From assembly GCA_004556925.1 (NCBI GenBank), contig SFFI01000008.1, positions 30,952 to 94,951 on the forward strand: DNA of 64,000 bases. Reading direction: 5' to 3'. Source of the DNA: Clostridiales bacterium. Lineage in GTDB: Bacteria > Bacillota > Clostridia > Saccharofermentanales > DTU023. Under the pieces are notes generated by a model. That model was not told the DNA's origin and made no database searches. It saw nothing but the letters and a program-made list of their open reading frames with translations. Positions 50,350 through 59,977 of the stretch are shown here, in pieces (the first letter of the stretch is position 1; the number at the start of each line of letters is the position of its first letter). The translations under genes were made by a program, and so were the position numbers.

Positions 50350-51594
50350 ATGACAAAGATAAACTTGCAAGTGAACTCAGAAGTTGGCAGACTGCGCAGC
50401 ATTATGTTGCACAAGCCCCAAGCTGAGCTCGATAATTTGGTGCCCGATAATATGGAGCGCCTGCTCTTTGATGATTTGCCGGATACCCAGATGGCTGGAG
50501 CGGAATATGACCAGTACATTCAAATCCTCAAAGGGCAAGATGTAGAGATCTTCTTTGTCGAAGACCTGGTAGCGGAGGCCCTAGATGCCGACTGCTCAGG
50601 CCAGAACAAGGAAGATTTTATTTTGGACTTCCTGAGGGTTCACCAGGTGGAAGAAAAAACCCAGAGAGACTACCTCTTAAAGTATTTTCTAGATATTCCC
50701 CAAAGCCGGGATATGATTTCCCATATGATCAAGGGCGTGCGTAAGGAAGAACTGCCTGCTGACCAGCTGCCCCACTTCAAAATGCGCAACGGCGAAGGGG
50801 ACTTTTTTGCCCTTGATCCGCTGCCCAACCTCTACTTTACCCGTGACCCCTTCACCATTATTGGCAACACCGTGTCTATCAACACCATGTATAGCCAGGC
50901 TAGGGCAGCCGAAGTCTGCTTTGCCAACTGTATCTTCCGCCAGCATCCAGCCTTTAAGGGCCAGGTGGTCATCCACGAGGGCGAAGGCGATAACGGCGAG
51001 ACCCATGTCGAAGGCGGGGATATCCTGATCTTAAATGAAGAAACTGTGGCCATTGGAGTAAGCCAAAGGACACGGTTTGAAGCCATCATGCACCTGGCAG
51101 ACTCCCTCTTCACCAAGGGCGGTACCAAGTCTCTGCGCCGGGTCCTAGCATTTGAAATTCCCAGCAAACGGGCCTACATGCACCTGGACACCGTCTTTAC
51201 CCAGCTAGATACCGATTGTTTTGTGGTCCACCCCGGTATTGAAGGCGTTCTCACCGTCCATGAGATTACTTATCAGAATGGCCTTTGCCAGACTAAGGAA
51301 GTGCATGGGACCTTGGAAGAGATCCTCTGCCACTATACGGGTCAGGACAAGATCCGCCTGATCAAATGCGGCGGCAATAGTCCTGTGGATGCAGAGCGCG
51401 AACAATGGAACGACGGTGCCAACACCCTCGCTTTAGCACCTGGCGAAGTCATCGTCTATGGACGCAACCACGTCACCAACCGCCTCATGGAAGAAGAAGG
51501 CCTCAAGCTCCACAAGCTGGATGTCTCTGAGCTCGCCCGTGGCCGTGGCGGCCCCCACTGCATGTCCATGCCCTTTAGCCGGGACTTGCTCTAA
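50350..51594 (+). CDS. arcA: Arginine deiminase
   Basis: Converts arginine to citrulline and ammonia, the first step of the ADI pathway. 414 residues. Family blocks: the N-terminal SEVGRLRSIMLHKPQ, the substrate-binding LPNLYFTRDPF, THVEGGDILILN (with the Glu-Gly-Gly-Asp), MHLDTVFTQLD (catalytic His) and the catalytic Cys in GRGGPHCMSMPFSRD near the C-terminus. All catalytic residues are intact. It is separated by 142 bases from arcB, unlike the tight arc operons of many Firmicutes. No antiporter arcD gene lies in the window. Confidence 0.96.
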   Translation: MTKINLQVNSEVGRLRSIMLHKPQAELDNLVPDNMERLLFDDLPDTQMAGAEYDQYIQILKGQDVEIFFVEDLVAEALDADCSGQNKEDFILDFLRVHQVEEKTQRDYLLKYFLDIPQSRDMISHMIKGVRKEELPADQLPHFKMRNGEGDFFALDPLPNLYFTRDPFTIIGNTVSINTMYSQARAAEVCFANCIFRQHPAFKGQVVIHEGEGDNGETHVEGGDILILNEETVAIGVSQRTRFEAIMHLADSLFTKGGTKSLRRVLAFEIPSKRAYMHLDTVFTQLDTDCFVVHPGIEGVLTVHEITYQNGLCQTKEVHGTLEEILCHYTGQDKIRLIKCGGNSPVDAEREQWNDGANTLALAPGEVIVYGRNHVTNRLMEEEGLKLHKLDVSELARGRGGPHCMSMPFSRDLL

Positions 51595-51736
51595 AGCCAG
51601 AGCAAGGTGAACCGCTTACCGCTTGCCTGGAAGTCAAAGCTTGTCCTGCTATCCAAAAAATCAAAAATAGATAATAATTAAACTTGGAAAAATTTTTTAC
51701 GTTTCAAATGCCTTGCACGAAACGAAGGAGGAAAAT

Positions 51737-52726
51737 ATGGCAGTAAACCTGAGAGGACGGAACTTTCTTACCCTGAAAGACTTCACGCCCGACGAAATCC
51801 ACTATCTCTTGAACTTGGCACACGACCTCAAGCGCAAAAAGCGCCTAGGCATCAAGGGTAAATCTCTGGAAGGCAAGAACATTGTCCTGCTCTTCGAGAA
51901 AACCTCAACCCGTACCCGCTGTGCCTTTGAAGTAGGCGCTATGGACGAAGGCGCCGGCGTTACCTTCTTGTCTAACTCTCAATTTGGCAAGAAAGAATCT
52001 GTAGAAGATACCGCCATCGTTTTGGGTCGTATGTTTGATGGGATTGAATTCCGCGGCTTCAAGCAGGAAACCGTAGAAGACCTGGCCAAATACTCCGGCG
52101 TACCGGTATGGAATGGCTTAACCGACCTTTACCACCCCACCCAGGTCCTGGCCGACGTCATGACCATCCAGGAATATGTCCACAAACCCTTAAACCAGGC
52201 CAAACTGGTCTATGTGGGTGACGCCCGTAACAACATGGGGAACTCCCTCATGATTGGCTCTGCCAAACTGGGTATGGACTTCACCGCGGTGGCGCCTAAG
52301 GCCCTCTGGCCTTCTGAAGACCTGGTTAACGAAATGCGCGAACTGGGCCAAAACACGGGTTGCCATATTGAAATTACGGATGACCTGGACGGCGTTAAGG
52401 GCGCAGATGCCATCTATACCGATGTATGGGTCTCCATGGGCGAAGAAGATAAATTTGAAGAACGCATTGCCCTCATGAAGGACTACCAGGTCAATATGGA
52501 CCTCTTAAAACGCACAGGTAACCCGGATGTTATCTTCCTGCACTGCCTGCCTTCCTTCCATGACCGCAACACCTCCATTGGCGAGGACATCTATCAGAAG
52601 TTTGGCCTGGAGGCTATGGAAGTAACAGATGAGGTCTTCCGGTCCAAGCATTCTCGAGTCTTTGATGAAGCTGAAAACCGCCTGCATACGATTAAAGCAG
52701 TGATGGTTGCCACCATTGGAAACTAA
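51737..52726 (+). CDS. arcB: Ornithine carbamoyltransferase (catabolic context)
   Basis: Phosphorolyses citrulline to ornithine and carbamoyl phosphate in the ADI pathway (reversible in vitro). 329 residues: carbamoyl-phosphate motif STRTRCAF, the HPTQVLAD block, [11 protein letters not shown] and HCLPSFHD with the Cys of the ornithine site. Catabolic and anabolic forms cannot be told apart with certainty; the arcA/arcC neighbours favour catabolic. The ATG at 51737 has AGGAGG five bases upstream; the open frame begins eight codons earlier. It has a terminator after it. Confidence 0.94.
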   Translation: MAVNLRGRNFLTLKDFTPDEIHYLLNLAHDLKRKKRLGIKGKSLEGKNIVLLFEKTSTRTRCAFEVGAMDEGAGVTFLSNSQFGKKESVEDTAIVLGRMFDGIEFRGFKQETVEDLAKYSGVPVWNGLTDLYHPTQVLADVMTIQEYVHKPLNQAKLVYVGDARNNMGNSLMIGSAKLGMDFTAVAPKALWPSEDLVNEMRELGQNTGCHIEITDDLDGVKGADAIYTDVWVSMGEEDKFEERIALMKDYQVNMDLLKRTGNPDVIFLHCLPSFHDRNTSIGEDIYQKFGLEAMEVTDEVFRSKHSRVFDEAENRLHTIKAVMVATIGN

Positions 52727-52765
52727 CTTACAAAGCTTAGCCACGCTTGTGCTTTAAGCCTATCC

Positions 52766-52804
52766 TGCCTAGGCCAGCTTGCCCCTGGCCTAGGCATTTC
52801 TTTT
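52766..52804 (+). terminator. Terminator between arcB and arcC
   Basis: A perfect 12-bp stem TGCCTAGGCCAG (52766-52777) with CTGGCCTAGGCA (52785-52796), 7-base loop, followed by TTTCTTTT. It suggests arcC is at least partly a separate unit. Confidence 0.85.
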
Positions 52805-52854
52805 GAGCAGCTAGCTTCCCCGATAAAATTTGCCACATAACAAGGAGAATTTTC

Positions 52855-53775
52855 ATGCGTAACACCGTAATCGCCTTAGGCGGCAATGCCCTAGGCAAAA
52901 CCTGGCAAGAACAAAAGCAGCTTACCTGCAAAACAGCAAAGGCGATCGTAGACCTCTTAGAAGTGACCAGCCACTTAGTGGTAAGTCACGGCAACGGCCC
53001 CCAGGTAGGCATGATTAAGCTGGCCTTTGAAGAATCCGGCAAGGACATGCCCCTGGCGGAATGTGGCTCTATGAGCCAAGGCTATATTGGCTACCATCTG
53101 CAAAATGCCCTCTACAACGAACTAGCCCGGAGGCAGAAAAAGGTTACCGTAGCAAGCCTCGTAACCCAGGTCCAGGTAGACCCCAGGGATCCCGCTTTTC
53201 AAAACCCTTCCAAACCCATAGGTAGCTTTTACAGCCAGGAAGAAGCCCAGGCCATCATGGCCCAACAGCCCGAAAAGGTCTTTAAGGAAGATGCTGGCCG
53301 GGGCTGGCGCCAGGTGGTGGCCTCCCCTCAGCCTATTGATATCGTAGAGAAAAATATGATCATAGACTTGGTTAATCAGGGCCACCTGGTCATTGCTGCA
53401 GGCGGAGGGGGCATCCCGGTCGTGCTTAAAGACGGCCACCTGGATAGTGTAGAAGCGGTCATTGATAAGGACTTTGCCTCCGCCCTCCTGGCAGACCTCA
53501 TTGGGGCGGACCGCTTTATTGTCCTCACAGCCGTTGACCAAGTCGCCATCAACTTTGGCCAGGCCAACGAAAGCTGGCTGGACCGCGCGACGGTTCAGGA
53601 CATGGAAGCCTATATAGACCAAGGCATGTTCGCCCCTGGCTCCATGTTGCCCAAGGTTCAGGCTGCCTTGAAATTTGTCAAAGCTGGGCCAGGTAGAGAG
53701 GCCCTGATCACTTCTTTGGACCGGGCTGCAGATGCCTTGGCCGGCAAAACCGGGACCCGGATTGTGGCGGACTAG
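52855..53775 (+). CDS. arcC: Carbamate kinase
   Basis: Makes ATP from carbamoyl phosphate, the energy-yielding step of the ADI pathway. 306 residues of the amino-acid-kinase fold: VIALGGNALGKTWQEQ, LVVSHGNGPQVGMIKLA, the MSQGYIGYHLQNAL block, VIAAGGGGIPVV and VDQVAINFGQ. The ATG follows AAGGAGAA by seven bases. It follows arcB after the 128-base terminator-bearing gap. Confidence 0.95.
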   Translation: MRNTVIALGGNALGKTWQEQKQLTCKTAKAIVDLLEVTSHLVVSHGNGPQVGMIKLAFEESGKDMPLAECGSMSQGYIGYHLQNALYNELARRQKKVTVASLVTQVQVDPRDPAFQNPSKPIGSFYSQEEAQAIMAQQPEKVFKEDAGRGWRQVVASPQPIDIVEKNMIIDLVNQGHLVIAAGGGGIPVVLKDGHLDSVEAVIDKDFASALLADLIGADRFIVLTAVDQVAINFGQANESWLDRATVQDMEAYIDQGMFAPGSMLPKVQAALKFVKAGPGREALITSLDRAADALAGKTGTRIVAD

Positions 53776-53830
53776 AAAATTAATCGCGAACAAGCATAGT
53801 TATACAACGTGCATAGAAAATAAGAAAAAT

Positions 53831-53860
53831 TTGACACATATTTCTGTGACTATGTATAAT
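53831..53860 (+). promoter_or_regulatory. Near-consensus sigma-A promoter of the second peptide importer
   Basis: Perfect TTGACA (53831-53836) and TATAAT (53855-53860) boxes with an 18-base spacer. This is the strongest promoter seen in the window; the leader to the ATG at 53893 is about 26 bases and holds GGAGG. Confidence 0.8.
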
Positions 53861-53892
53861 GTGTACAAGTAATTCTTTATGGAGGAATTTCA

Positions 53893-55635
53893 ATGAAAAA
53901 ATTTGTATCACTTATGCTCACCCTGGCTCTCATGCTGAGCCTCGGTGCATTTAACTTCGTGGCGCAAGCCGAAGAAGCTGAAGAAGCTAAGGAAGACTTT
54001 GTTGAATGGAACTCTGGCACAGAGTTTACCCCCGACGAAGACCAAACTTTCTTAGATTTCTTAGGCTCCGAGCCCACCTCTCTGGACCCCGCTCGTGCTT
54101 CCGACAACTATGCTATCAACATTATGACCAACATCTATGAGCCCCTGGTTCTTGTCCATACCGGTTCTAATGGTGATCTGGAGTATATTGCCGGCGGCGC
54201 AAGCTGGGAAGTCAGCGAAGATGGTACCGTCTACACCTTCCACCTGCGCGACAACCAATGGTGGGATGGCCAGCCCGTTACCGCTCAGGACTATGAGTAT
54301 GCCCTCAAGCGTGCCATTGACCCCGCAACCGGTGCTCCCTATGTTTACCTGCTCTCCGACATCCTCAATGCTGTACCTGAAGAAGCTGAAGAAGCCGATG
54401 GCGAAGAAGCTGAGGACGCAGAAGAAGCTGAAGCCCCTGAATTTGACATGGACGCCGTTGGCGTAAAGGCTCTGGATGACAAGACCCTCGAAATCACCCT
54501 CAAAGCCCCCTCAGCCACCTTCCTGCATGTCATGAGCCAGTCCATTGCTTTCCCCGTACGCCAAGATAAGATCGAAGAGTTTGGCGAAGCTTATGGCACC
54601 GAAACTGACAAAGTTATGGGTAACGGCCCCTTCACCATTACTGAATGGACCCACAACACCAAGATCGTTCTCGAGAAAAACGACACTTACTGGAATGCAG
54701 CAAATGTTGTATACACCACTGTCGAAATTCCCATCATGTCCGATGAAAACACCATCATGCAGTCTTTCATGAACCGTGAAATCTTTGCTGCTGGTGCGAC
54801 TAAGCCTGAATGGCGCGAAAAATTTGAAGCTGATCCTGACGTGGAAAAGATCACCATGGACAATATCGCAACCTTCTTCATGATGTTCAACACCCAGGAC
54901 GAGCTCTTCTCCAATGCTAAAGTACGCCGTGCCTTCTCCGCCGCTCTGGACCGCGAAGACTTCAACGAAACCATCTGGTTTGGTAACCTGAAACCTGCTA
55001 CCGGTTGGGTTCCCCTGACCATCTATGTGGGTGACCAGAACTACCGTGAAGCAGCTGGCAACCAGGTTGACGCCCTGCACGAACAAGTACCCGATCCCAA
55101 GGCTCTCTTAGATGAGGCTCTGACTGAGATGGGTATGGAAGACAAAATTGACAACCTGGAAGTTTCCATCATCCTAGGCGCTACCGATGCTTGGTTCCGT
55201 ACCTTCGGTGAATACCTGCAATCTGTTTTCAAAGAAGTCCTCAATGTTGACCTCAAGGTTGAACAATTAGATTGGACCGTCTTCTCTGACCGTGTTTCTA
55301 AGTCTGACTACCAAATCGGTTATATGGCTTGGGGCTCTGAGCTGATCGAACCAAATGCGATGCTGCTTATCCATGCTGATGGTTCTCCTCAAGTGGGTAC
55401 CTACTGGAACAACGAGGAATACAACAAGCTGGTTCACAAGGCTCAAAACACCGTGGATGATGCTGAGCGTCTGCAACTCTACATTGATGCTGAGAAGATC
55501 CTCATGGAAGAATCTCCTGTAGCACCTGTCGTTCATAGCGTTACCAATACTTACCGCTATGATTTCCTTAAGAACGTTGACGACCTGGTATGGGGCAACA
55601 TGGGCTACCGCCAAGGCTTCATCTCTGGGAAATAA
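53893..55635 (+). CDS. oppA: Peptide ABC transporter substrate-binding protein (OppA-like), second system
   Basis: 580 residues, SBP_bac_5 family. The signal peptide (MKKFVSLMLTLALMLSLGAF) ends in AQA/EE and lacks a lipobox Cys. Family blocks: LGSEPTSLDPARASDNYAIN, IYEPLV, TVYTFHLRDNQWWDGQPVTA, YEYALKRAIDP, GNGPFTITEW and AFSAALDREDF, all closest to oligopeptide-binding OppA. Two acidic stretches are unusual: EEAEEAKED just after the signal and an EEAEEADGEEAEDAEEAEA insertion near residue 157-180. GGAGG lies seven bases before the start, and the promoter is near-consensus, so expression should be high. The operon order matches the first importer. Confidence 0.93.
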   Translation: MKKFVSLMLTLALMLSLGAFNFVAQAEEAEEAKEDFVEWNSGTEFTPDEDQTFLDFLGSEPTSLDPARASDNYAINIMTNIYEPLVLVHTGSNGDLEYIAGGASWEVSEDGTVYTFHLRDNQWWDGQPVTAQDYEYALKRAIDPATGAPYVYLLSDILNAVPEEAEEADGEEAEDAEEAEAPEFDMDAVGVKALDDKTLEITLKAPSATFLHVMSQSIAFPVRQDKIEEFGEAYGTETDKVMGNGPFTITEWTHNTKIVLEKNDTYWNAANVVYTTVEIPIMSDENTIMQSFMNREIFAAGATKPEWREKFEADPDVEKITMDNIATFFMMFNTQDELFSNAKVRRAFSAALDREDFNETIWFGNLKPATGWVPLTIYVGDQNYREAAGNQVDALHEQVPDPKALLDEALTEMGMEDKIDNLEVSIILGATDAWFRTFGEYLQSVFKEVLNVDLKVEQLDWTVFSDRVSKSDYQIGYMAWGSELIEPNAMLLIHADGSPQVGTYWNNEEYNKLVHKAQNTVDDAERLQLYIDAEKILMEESPVAPVVHSVTNTYRYDFLKNVDDLVWGNMGYRQGFISGK

Positions 55636-55651
55636 GATGTCATTTAGACTG

Positions 55652-55727
55652 GGCAGCCAGCAACCTGCTGGCTGCCAGTTTGCTTGTTGGGTAGTGTTCG
55701 GTAACTCAGCACTACCCGATTTTTTTG
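55652..55727 (+). terminator. Tandem hairpins after oppA, the second with a T run
   Basis: First stem: GGCAGCCAGC (55652-55661) with GCTGGCTGCC (55667-55676). Second: GGGTAGTG (55689-55696) with CACTACCC (55710-55717), followed by GATTTTTTT. This should end most transcripts after oppA with a fraction reading into oppB at 55771. Confidence 0.8.
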
Positions 55728-55770
55728 TGAATACCGTGCATACCAATAACTGATTATTGGAGTAGGAGAC

Positions 55771-56706
55771 ATGATAAGATATACTGTTAAACGCATACTC
55801 ATGATGTTCTTGACCCTCTTTATTGTCACGACCATCACATTCTTCCTCATGCACAGTGTGCCAGGTGACCCCCTAGCCTCTATGGCCAAAAAGCTTCCTG
55901 ACTATGCTGTGCAAAACTTTTACGCTAAATATGGTTTAGATAAACCGGTAACCGAACAATACTTTATTTTCCTTAAAAACTTGGTTACCGAAGGTGACTT
56001 AGGCGAATCTATTACCAAGCCTGGTCGTTCAGTTTCACAAACCATTGCTGAAACTGCCCCGATTTCTGCCCAATGGGGCTTTATCGCCATGTTTATCGGT
56101 ATCGCTATCGGGACTTTTTTGGGTATTATTGCCGCCTACAATCGGGGCAAGTGGCCAGACTATGTGGTGACCTTTATTGCCATGCTGGGCGTCTGTATCC
56201 CATCCTTTGTTTTTGCCTCCCTCCTGCAATATCTCCTGGCAGGTAAATGGCGTTTAGTGCCTACAGCTGGCTGGGGCAAACCCATTCACTTTATCTTGCC
56301 CGTTACGGCTGCGATCTTTGGTCCTATCGCTACCTACGCCCGTTATACCCGGTCTTCTGTGCTGGAGGTCCTCAATCAGGACTATATTCTGACAGCTGAA
56401 GCCAAGGGTGTCTCTCGTTCTGGTATTCTCTTTAAGCACGTCCTGCGTAACGCCATGCTGCCCCTCATTACCATGATTGGACCCCAAGTCGCTGGTGTCT
56501 TTACGGGGTCCTTTGTGTTAGAGCGCATGTTCTCTATTCCCGGTCTGGGCCGCTACTTTGTCGAGTCAATCAATGCCCGTGACTACACCATGATTATTGG
56601 TACAACTGTCTTCTATGCCGCTCTCTTTATCTTCTCCGTCTTGATCGTGGACCTGGTTTACGGCCTGGTTGATCCTAGAATTCGTTTAAGTGGGAGGAAA
56701 GCTTAA
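55771..56706 (+). CDS. oppB: Peptide ABC transporter permease (OppB type)
   Basis: Channel subunit, 311 residues, with an N-terminal helix (TVKRILMMFLTLFIVTTITFF), PGDPLASMAKKLPD, EGDLGESITKPGR and the EAA loop DYILTAEAKGVSRSGILFKHVLRNAM. The C-terminal VFYAALFIFSVLIVDLVYGLVDPRIR is typical. The start has AGGAGAC directly before ATG. Its stop overlaps the oppC start (TAATG), so the two permeases are translated in coupled fashion. Confidence 0.94.
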   Translation: MIRYTVKRILMMFLTLFIVTTITFFLMHSVPGDPLASMAKKLPDYAVQNFYAKYGLDKPVTEQYFIFLKNLVTEGDLGESITKPGRSVSQTIAETAPISAQWGFIAMFIGIAIGTFLGIIAAYNRGKWPDYVVTFIAMLGVCIPSFVFASLLQYLLAGKWRLVPTAGWGKPIHFILPVTAAIFGPIATYARYTRSSVLEVLNQDYILTAEAKGVSRSGILFKHVLRNAMLPLITMIGPQVAGVFTGSFVLERMFSIPGLGRYFVESINARDYTMIIGTTVFYAALFIFSVLIVDLVYGLVDPRIRLSGRKA

Positions 56707-57650
56707 TGTCAGATGTGAATACAAACACGATGGCTACGCTCAGTCCTGATAGCTTTAAGCCTATTCCGGCAGCAGACAAGTCCGCTGAGTTCATGGCCCG
56801 GCCCAAAATTACCTATTGGTCTGACGCCTGGCGCCGCTTCAAGCAGAATAAGGTTGCCTTGGTGGCAGGTGTCATGCTCCTCCTGCTCATACTAATGGTT
56901 ATCTTTGGTCCCATGCTCTCGCCCTATGCGTATGACGCAATCAATCGTGACTTGCGTCACGCTCCCCCTTCAACGGAACACTGGTTTGGCACAGACGAAC
57001 TGGGCCGTGACATCTTCACCCGTATTTGTGTGGGGGGCCGCGTTTCTATTGCCATCGGCATCTGCGGCGCGTTAATTTCTGCAATCGTGGGTACACTCTA
57101 CGGTGCTATTTCGGCCTTTGCCGGCGGTGCGGTAGACAATATCATGATGCGGATTGTCGAGATCTTGAACTCTGTACCCTATCTGTTGGTGATCATCCTG
57201 CTCCAGCTTTATCTACGTGAACGCAACCTGGGGACCATGCTGATTGCCTTAACCATCACAGGCTGGCTGGGTTCTGCCCGCATGGTGCGTGGTCAGCTCT
57301 TAGCCCTGAAAAACCAGGACTTCGTTCTAGCCGCAAGGACCCTGGGGGTATCTCCCATGCGGATCATCCTCAGCCATTTAATTCCCAATACCATGAATAT
57401 CATTATCATTGCGATTACCTTTGATATTCCTGGCTACATCTTCGCAGAAGCCTTCTTGTCCTTTATCGGTATTGGTATTGAGTCGCCCATGACGTCTTGG
57501 GGTGCTATGACCTCCATCGCCCAGCAGTCTTTCCTCTTCTACCCCACGGAAATGCTCTTCCCCTCACTCATGATTGCCATTACGATGCTATCTTTCGTGC
57601 TCCTGGGTGACGGCCTGCGGGACGCTTTAGACCCGCGACTGAGAGATTAG
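56706..57650 (+). CDS. oppC: Peptide ABC transporter permease (OppC type)
   Basis: The second channel subunit, 314 residues. A polar N-terminal segment of about 35 residues precedes WRRFKQNKVALVAGVMLLLL. The GTDELGRDIFTRICVGGRVSI block, the EAA loop (DFVLAARTLGVSPMRIILSHLIPN) and the end VLLGDGLRDALDPRLRD are standard. It overlaps oppB by one base and is followed by oppD 16 bases later. Confidence 0.94.
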   Translation: MSDVNTNTMATLSPDSFKPIPAADKSAEFMARPKITYWSDAWRRFKQNKVALVAGVMLLLLILMVIFGPMLSPYAYDAINRDLRHAPPSTEHWFGTDELGRDIFTRICVGGRVSIAIGICGALISAIVGTLYGAISAFAGGAVDNIMMRIVEILNSVPYLLVIILLQLYLRERNLGTMLIALTITGWLGSARMVRGQLLALKNQDFVLAARTLGVSPMRIILSHLIPNTMNIIIIAITFDIPGYIFAEAFLSFIGIGIESPMTSWGAMTSIAQQSFLFYPTEMLFPSLMIAITMLSFVLLGDGLRDALDPRLRD

Positions 57651-57666
57651 GGCAGGTGACTCACTT

Positions 57667-58806
57667 ATGGACAGCAAGAAATTAGAGGAAATGCAAGATA
57701 CCATGCAAGATCATACGAATAAAACGCAAAACCCAGGTGATATCGTCCTTGACGTACAAAACCTGCAAGTTTCTTTCCACACCTATGCCGGTGAGGTTAA
57801 AGCAGTTCGGGGTATCGACTTTTACCTGCGTCAGGGTGAAACCTTGGCCTTTGTAGGGGAATCTGGCTGTGGCAAAACGGTCACCGCCAAGGCGGTTATG
57901 CAGCTACTCAAGGTTCCTCCCGCAGAAATTAAGCCCGGTTCCGTGATTAACTTCGCGGGCGAAAACGTCCTGACCATGGATAAAAAGCGGCTACGCAATT
58001 ACAAGGGCAACGACGTGGGTATGATTTTCCAAGATGCCATGACCTCCCTCAACCCCACCATGACCTGCGGCAAGCAGATCGAAGAGTCCCTGCGTATTCA
58101 CACTGACCTCTCTAAGGAGGAGTGCAAGAAGCAGGCTATCGAGATGCTGCGCCTGGTAGAAATCCCCAATCCTGAAGCACGTTACCGCCAGTACCCCCAT
58201 GAACTTTCAGGCGGTATGAGACAGCGGGTCATGATCGCCATTGCCTTGGCCTGTAGGCCTCGGATCATGATTGCGGACGAGCCGACTACGGCCCTGGACG
58301 TAACCATCCAGGCTCAGATCATGTCCCTCCTGCGTGACCTCAAGGAGAAACACAACACCGCAATTATCCTGGTAACCCATGACCTGGGTGTAGTGGCTAA
58401 CTTTGCTGACCGCATTCAGGTCATGTATGCCGGCCAGGTTGTAGAAAGCGGCACTACCCAGGATATCTTTAAGAATCCCCAGCATCCTTACACCTGGGCC
58501 CTGCTCAAGTCCATTCCCCGCGTAGATGGGGAAGGGAAGGAAGACCTCTACTCCTTGTATGGGACCCCCCCAGACCTCATCCTTCCCTTAGAGGGCTGCC
58601 CCTTCACCGACCGCTGTGACTATGCCATGCAGATCTGCCGGGAACAACATCCTGCGAAGACCGAATTTGGCAACCACCACTGCGCCTACTGCTGGCTCCA
58701 CCATCCCCAGGCTCCTAGCCTGGATGCCTTCCCGGAAGCCCAGACCAGGTTTGATCAAGACTTCGCGCTCAAGAAGACTGCGACTACAGGTGTAGAGGAG
58801 GACTAA
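57667..58806 (+). CDS. oppD: Peptide ABC transporter ATPase (OppD type)
   Basis: 379 residues. Walker [16 protein letters not shown]-loop [12 protein letters not shown], signature LSGGMRQRV, Walker [15 protein letters not shown], switch His in LVTHDLGVV. The first 25 residues are a polar tail. The C-terminal domain has the cysteine cluster [14 protein letters not shown] and a following HHCAYC. All ATPase motifs are intact. It lies four bases before oppF. Confidence 0.94.
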   Translation: MDSKKLEEMQDTMQDHTNKTQNPGDIVLDVQNLQVSFHTYAGEVKAVRGIDFYLRQGETLAFVGESGCGKTVTAKAVMQLLKVPPAEIKPGSVINFAGENVLTMDKKRLRNYKGNDVGMIFQDAMTSLNPTMTCGKQIEESLRIHTDLSKEECKKQAIEMLRLVEIPNPEARYRQYPHELSGGMRQRVMIAIALACRPRIMIADEPTTALDVTIQAQIMSLLRDLKEKHNTAIILVTHDLGVVANFADRIQVMYAGQVVESGTTQDIFKNPQHPYTWALLKSIPRVDGEGKEDLYSLYGTPPDLILPLEGCPFTDRCDYAMQICREQHPAKTEFGNHHCAYCWLHHPQAPSLDAFPEAQTRFDQDFALKKTATTGVEED

Positions 58807-58810
58807 GCAT

Positions 58811-59824
58811 ATGCAATCAGACAATAGAGAAAAAATCCTCGACGTGCAGGGCTTAACCCAGCGTTTCCATCTTAACCGCCGTCAGGTCTTAACCGCTGTT
58901 GACAACGTAAGCTTCCATATCTTTAAGGGCGAAACCTTTGGTTTGGTGGGTGAGTCAGGCTGTGGTAAAACCACCACGGGCCGGTCTATCCTTAGAATCT
59001 ATGAGCCCTCAGAGGGCAAGGTGCTCTATAAGGGCCAGGATGTTGCGGACCTCAAAAAAGCAGAGATGAAGGCTTTCCGGCATTCTGCCCAGATGATTTT
59101 CCAGGACCCCTATTCATCCCTGGACCCCCGTATGACAGTGGACGACATCATTAGTGAAGGCCTTAATGTGCACTTCCCGCATATGCCTTCCAAGGATAAG
59201 CATGACCGCATCTCCCAGCTCTTAATGCGGGTAGGTCTTAACTCAGAGCATGGTGCCCGCTTTCCCCACGAACTTTCTGGGGGACAACGCCAGCGGATTG
59301 GTATTGCCCGAGCCCTGGCGGTAGAACCCGAATTCATTGTCTGCGACGAGCCGATTTCTGCCCTGGACGTGTCGATCCAGGCCCAAATTGTCAACCTGCT
59401 CATCAAGCTGCAGAGAGAATCCGGCCTAACCTACCTCTTCATTTCCCACGACCTCTCCATGGTCAAGCACATTTCTGATCGTATTGGCGTCATGTACTTG
59501 GGTAGCTTGGTAGAAGTCTCGGACAACAAACAGCTCTACACCAGACCCTTGCACCCCTATACCCACGCCCTGATTTCTGCGATTCCCATCCCTGATCCGG
59601 ATAAAAAATCCATGGAAGCCAGAGTCGAACTACAAGGAGAGGTGCCTTCCCCCATCAATATGCCCCCTGGCTGTAAATTTGCCGGCCGCTGCCCCTATGC
59701 CATGGACCGCTGCCGCAAAGCAGAGCCCAAGCTCAAAGAGATTGAGCCCGGTCACTTCACTGCCTGCTATCTCTACGAAAACGAAGACGGCAGCCTCAAG
59801 GACCAAAGCGCAGTAATGTTTTAA
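58811..59824 (+). CDS. oppF: Peptide ABC transporter ATPase (OppF type)
   Basis: 337 residues. Walker [16 protein letters not shown]-loop [12 protein letters not shown], an intact LSGGQRQRI signature (contrast the LDGGR of the first system), Walker [15 protein letters not shown] and FISHDLSMV. The C-terminal [14 protein letters not shown] cysteine cluster is present. Last gene of the operon; a strong terminator follows within 30 bases. Confidence 0.95.
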   Translation: MQSDNREKILDVQGLTQRFHLNRRQVLTAVDNVSFHIFKGETFGLVGESGCGKTTTGRSILRIYEPSEGKVLYKGQDVADLKKAEMKAFRHSAQMIFQDPYSSLDPRMTVDDIISEGLNVHFPHMPSKDKHDRISQLLMRVGLNSEHGARFPHELSGGQRQRIGIARALAVEPEFIVCDEPISALDVSIQAQIVNLLIKLQRESGLTYLFISHDLSMVKHISDRIGVMYLGSLVEVSDNKQLYTRPLHPYTHALISAIPIPDPDKKSMEARVELQGEVPSPINMPPGCKFAGRCPYAMDRCRKAEPKLKEIEPGHFTACYLYENEDGSLKDQSAVMF

Positions 59825-59848
59825 CCCTTACCGCCTTTGAAGACTTAA

Positions 59849-59894
59849 AATGGTTGGCAATGAGCCGTCTGGGCCCAATTGCCAACCATTTTTC
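59849..59894 (+). terminator. Terminator of the second peptide-importer operon
   Basis: A perfect 13-bp stem AATGGTTGGCAAT (59849-59861) with ATTGCCAACCATT (59878-59890), 16-base loop, followed by TTTCT. Confidence 0.85.
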
Positions 59895-59977
59895 TATTAT
59901 TTACCGTTTGAGCGTTTTAAGTTTTGCCGTTTAGCGGGTCTGCTAGACTCACACCAGAAGTCCTCTGCTTCTTCGTC

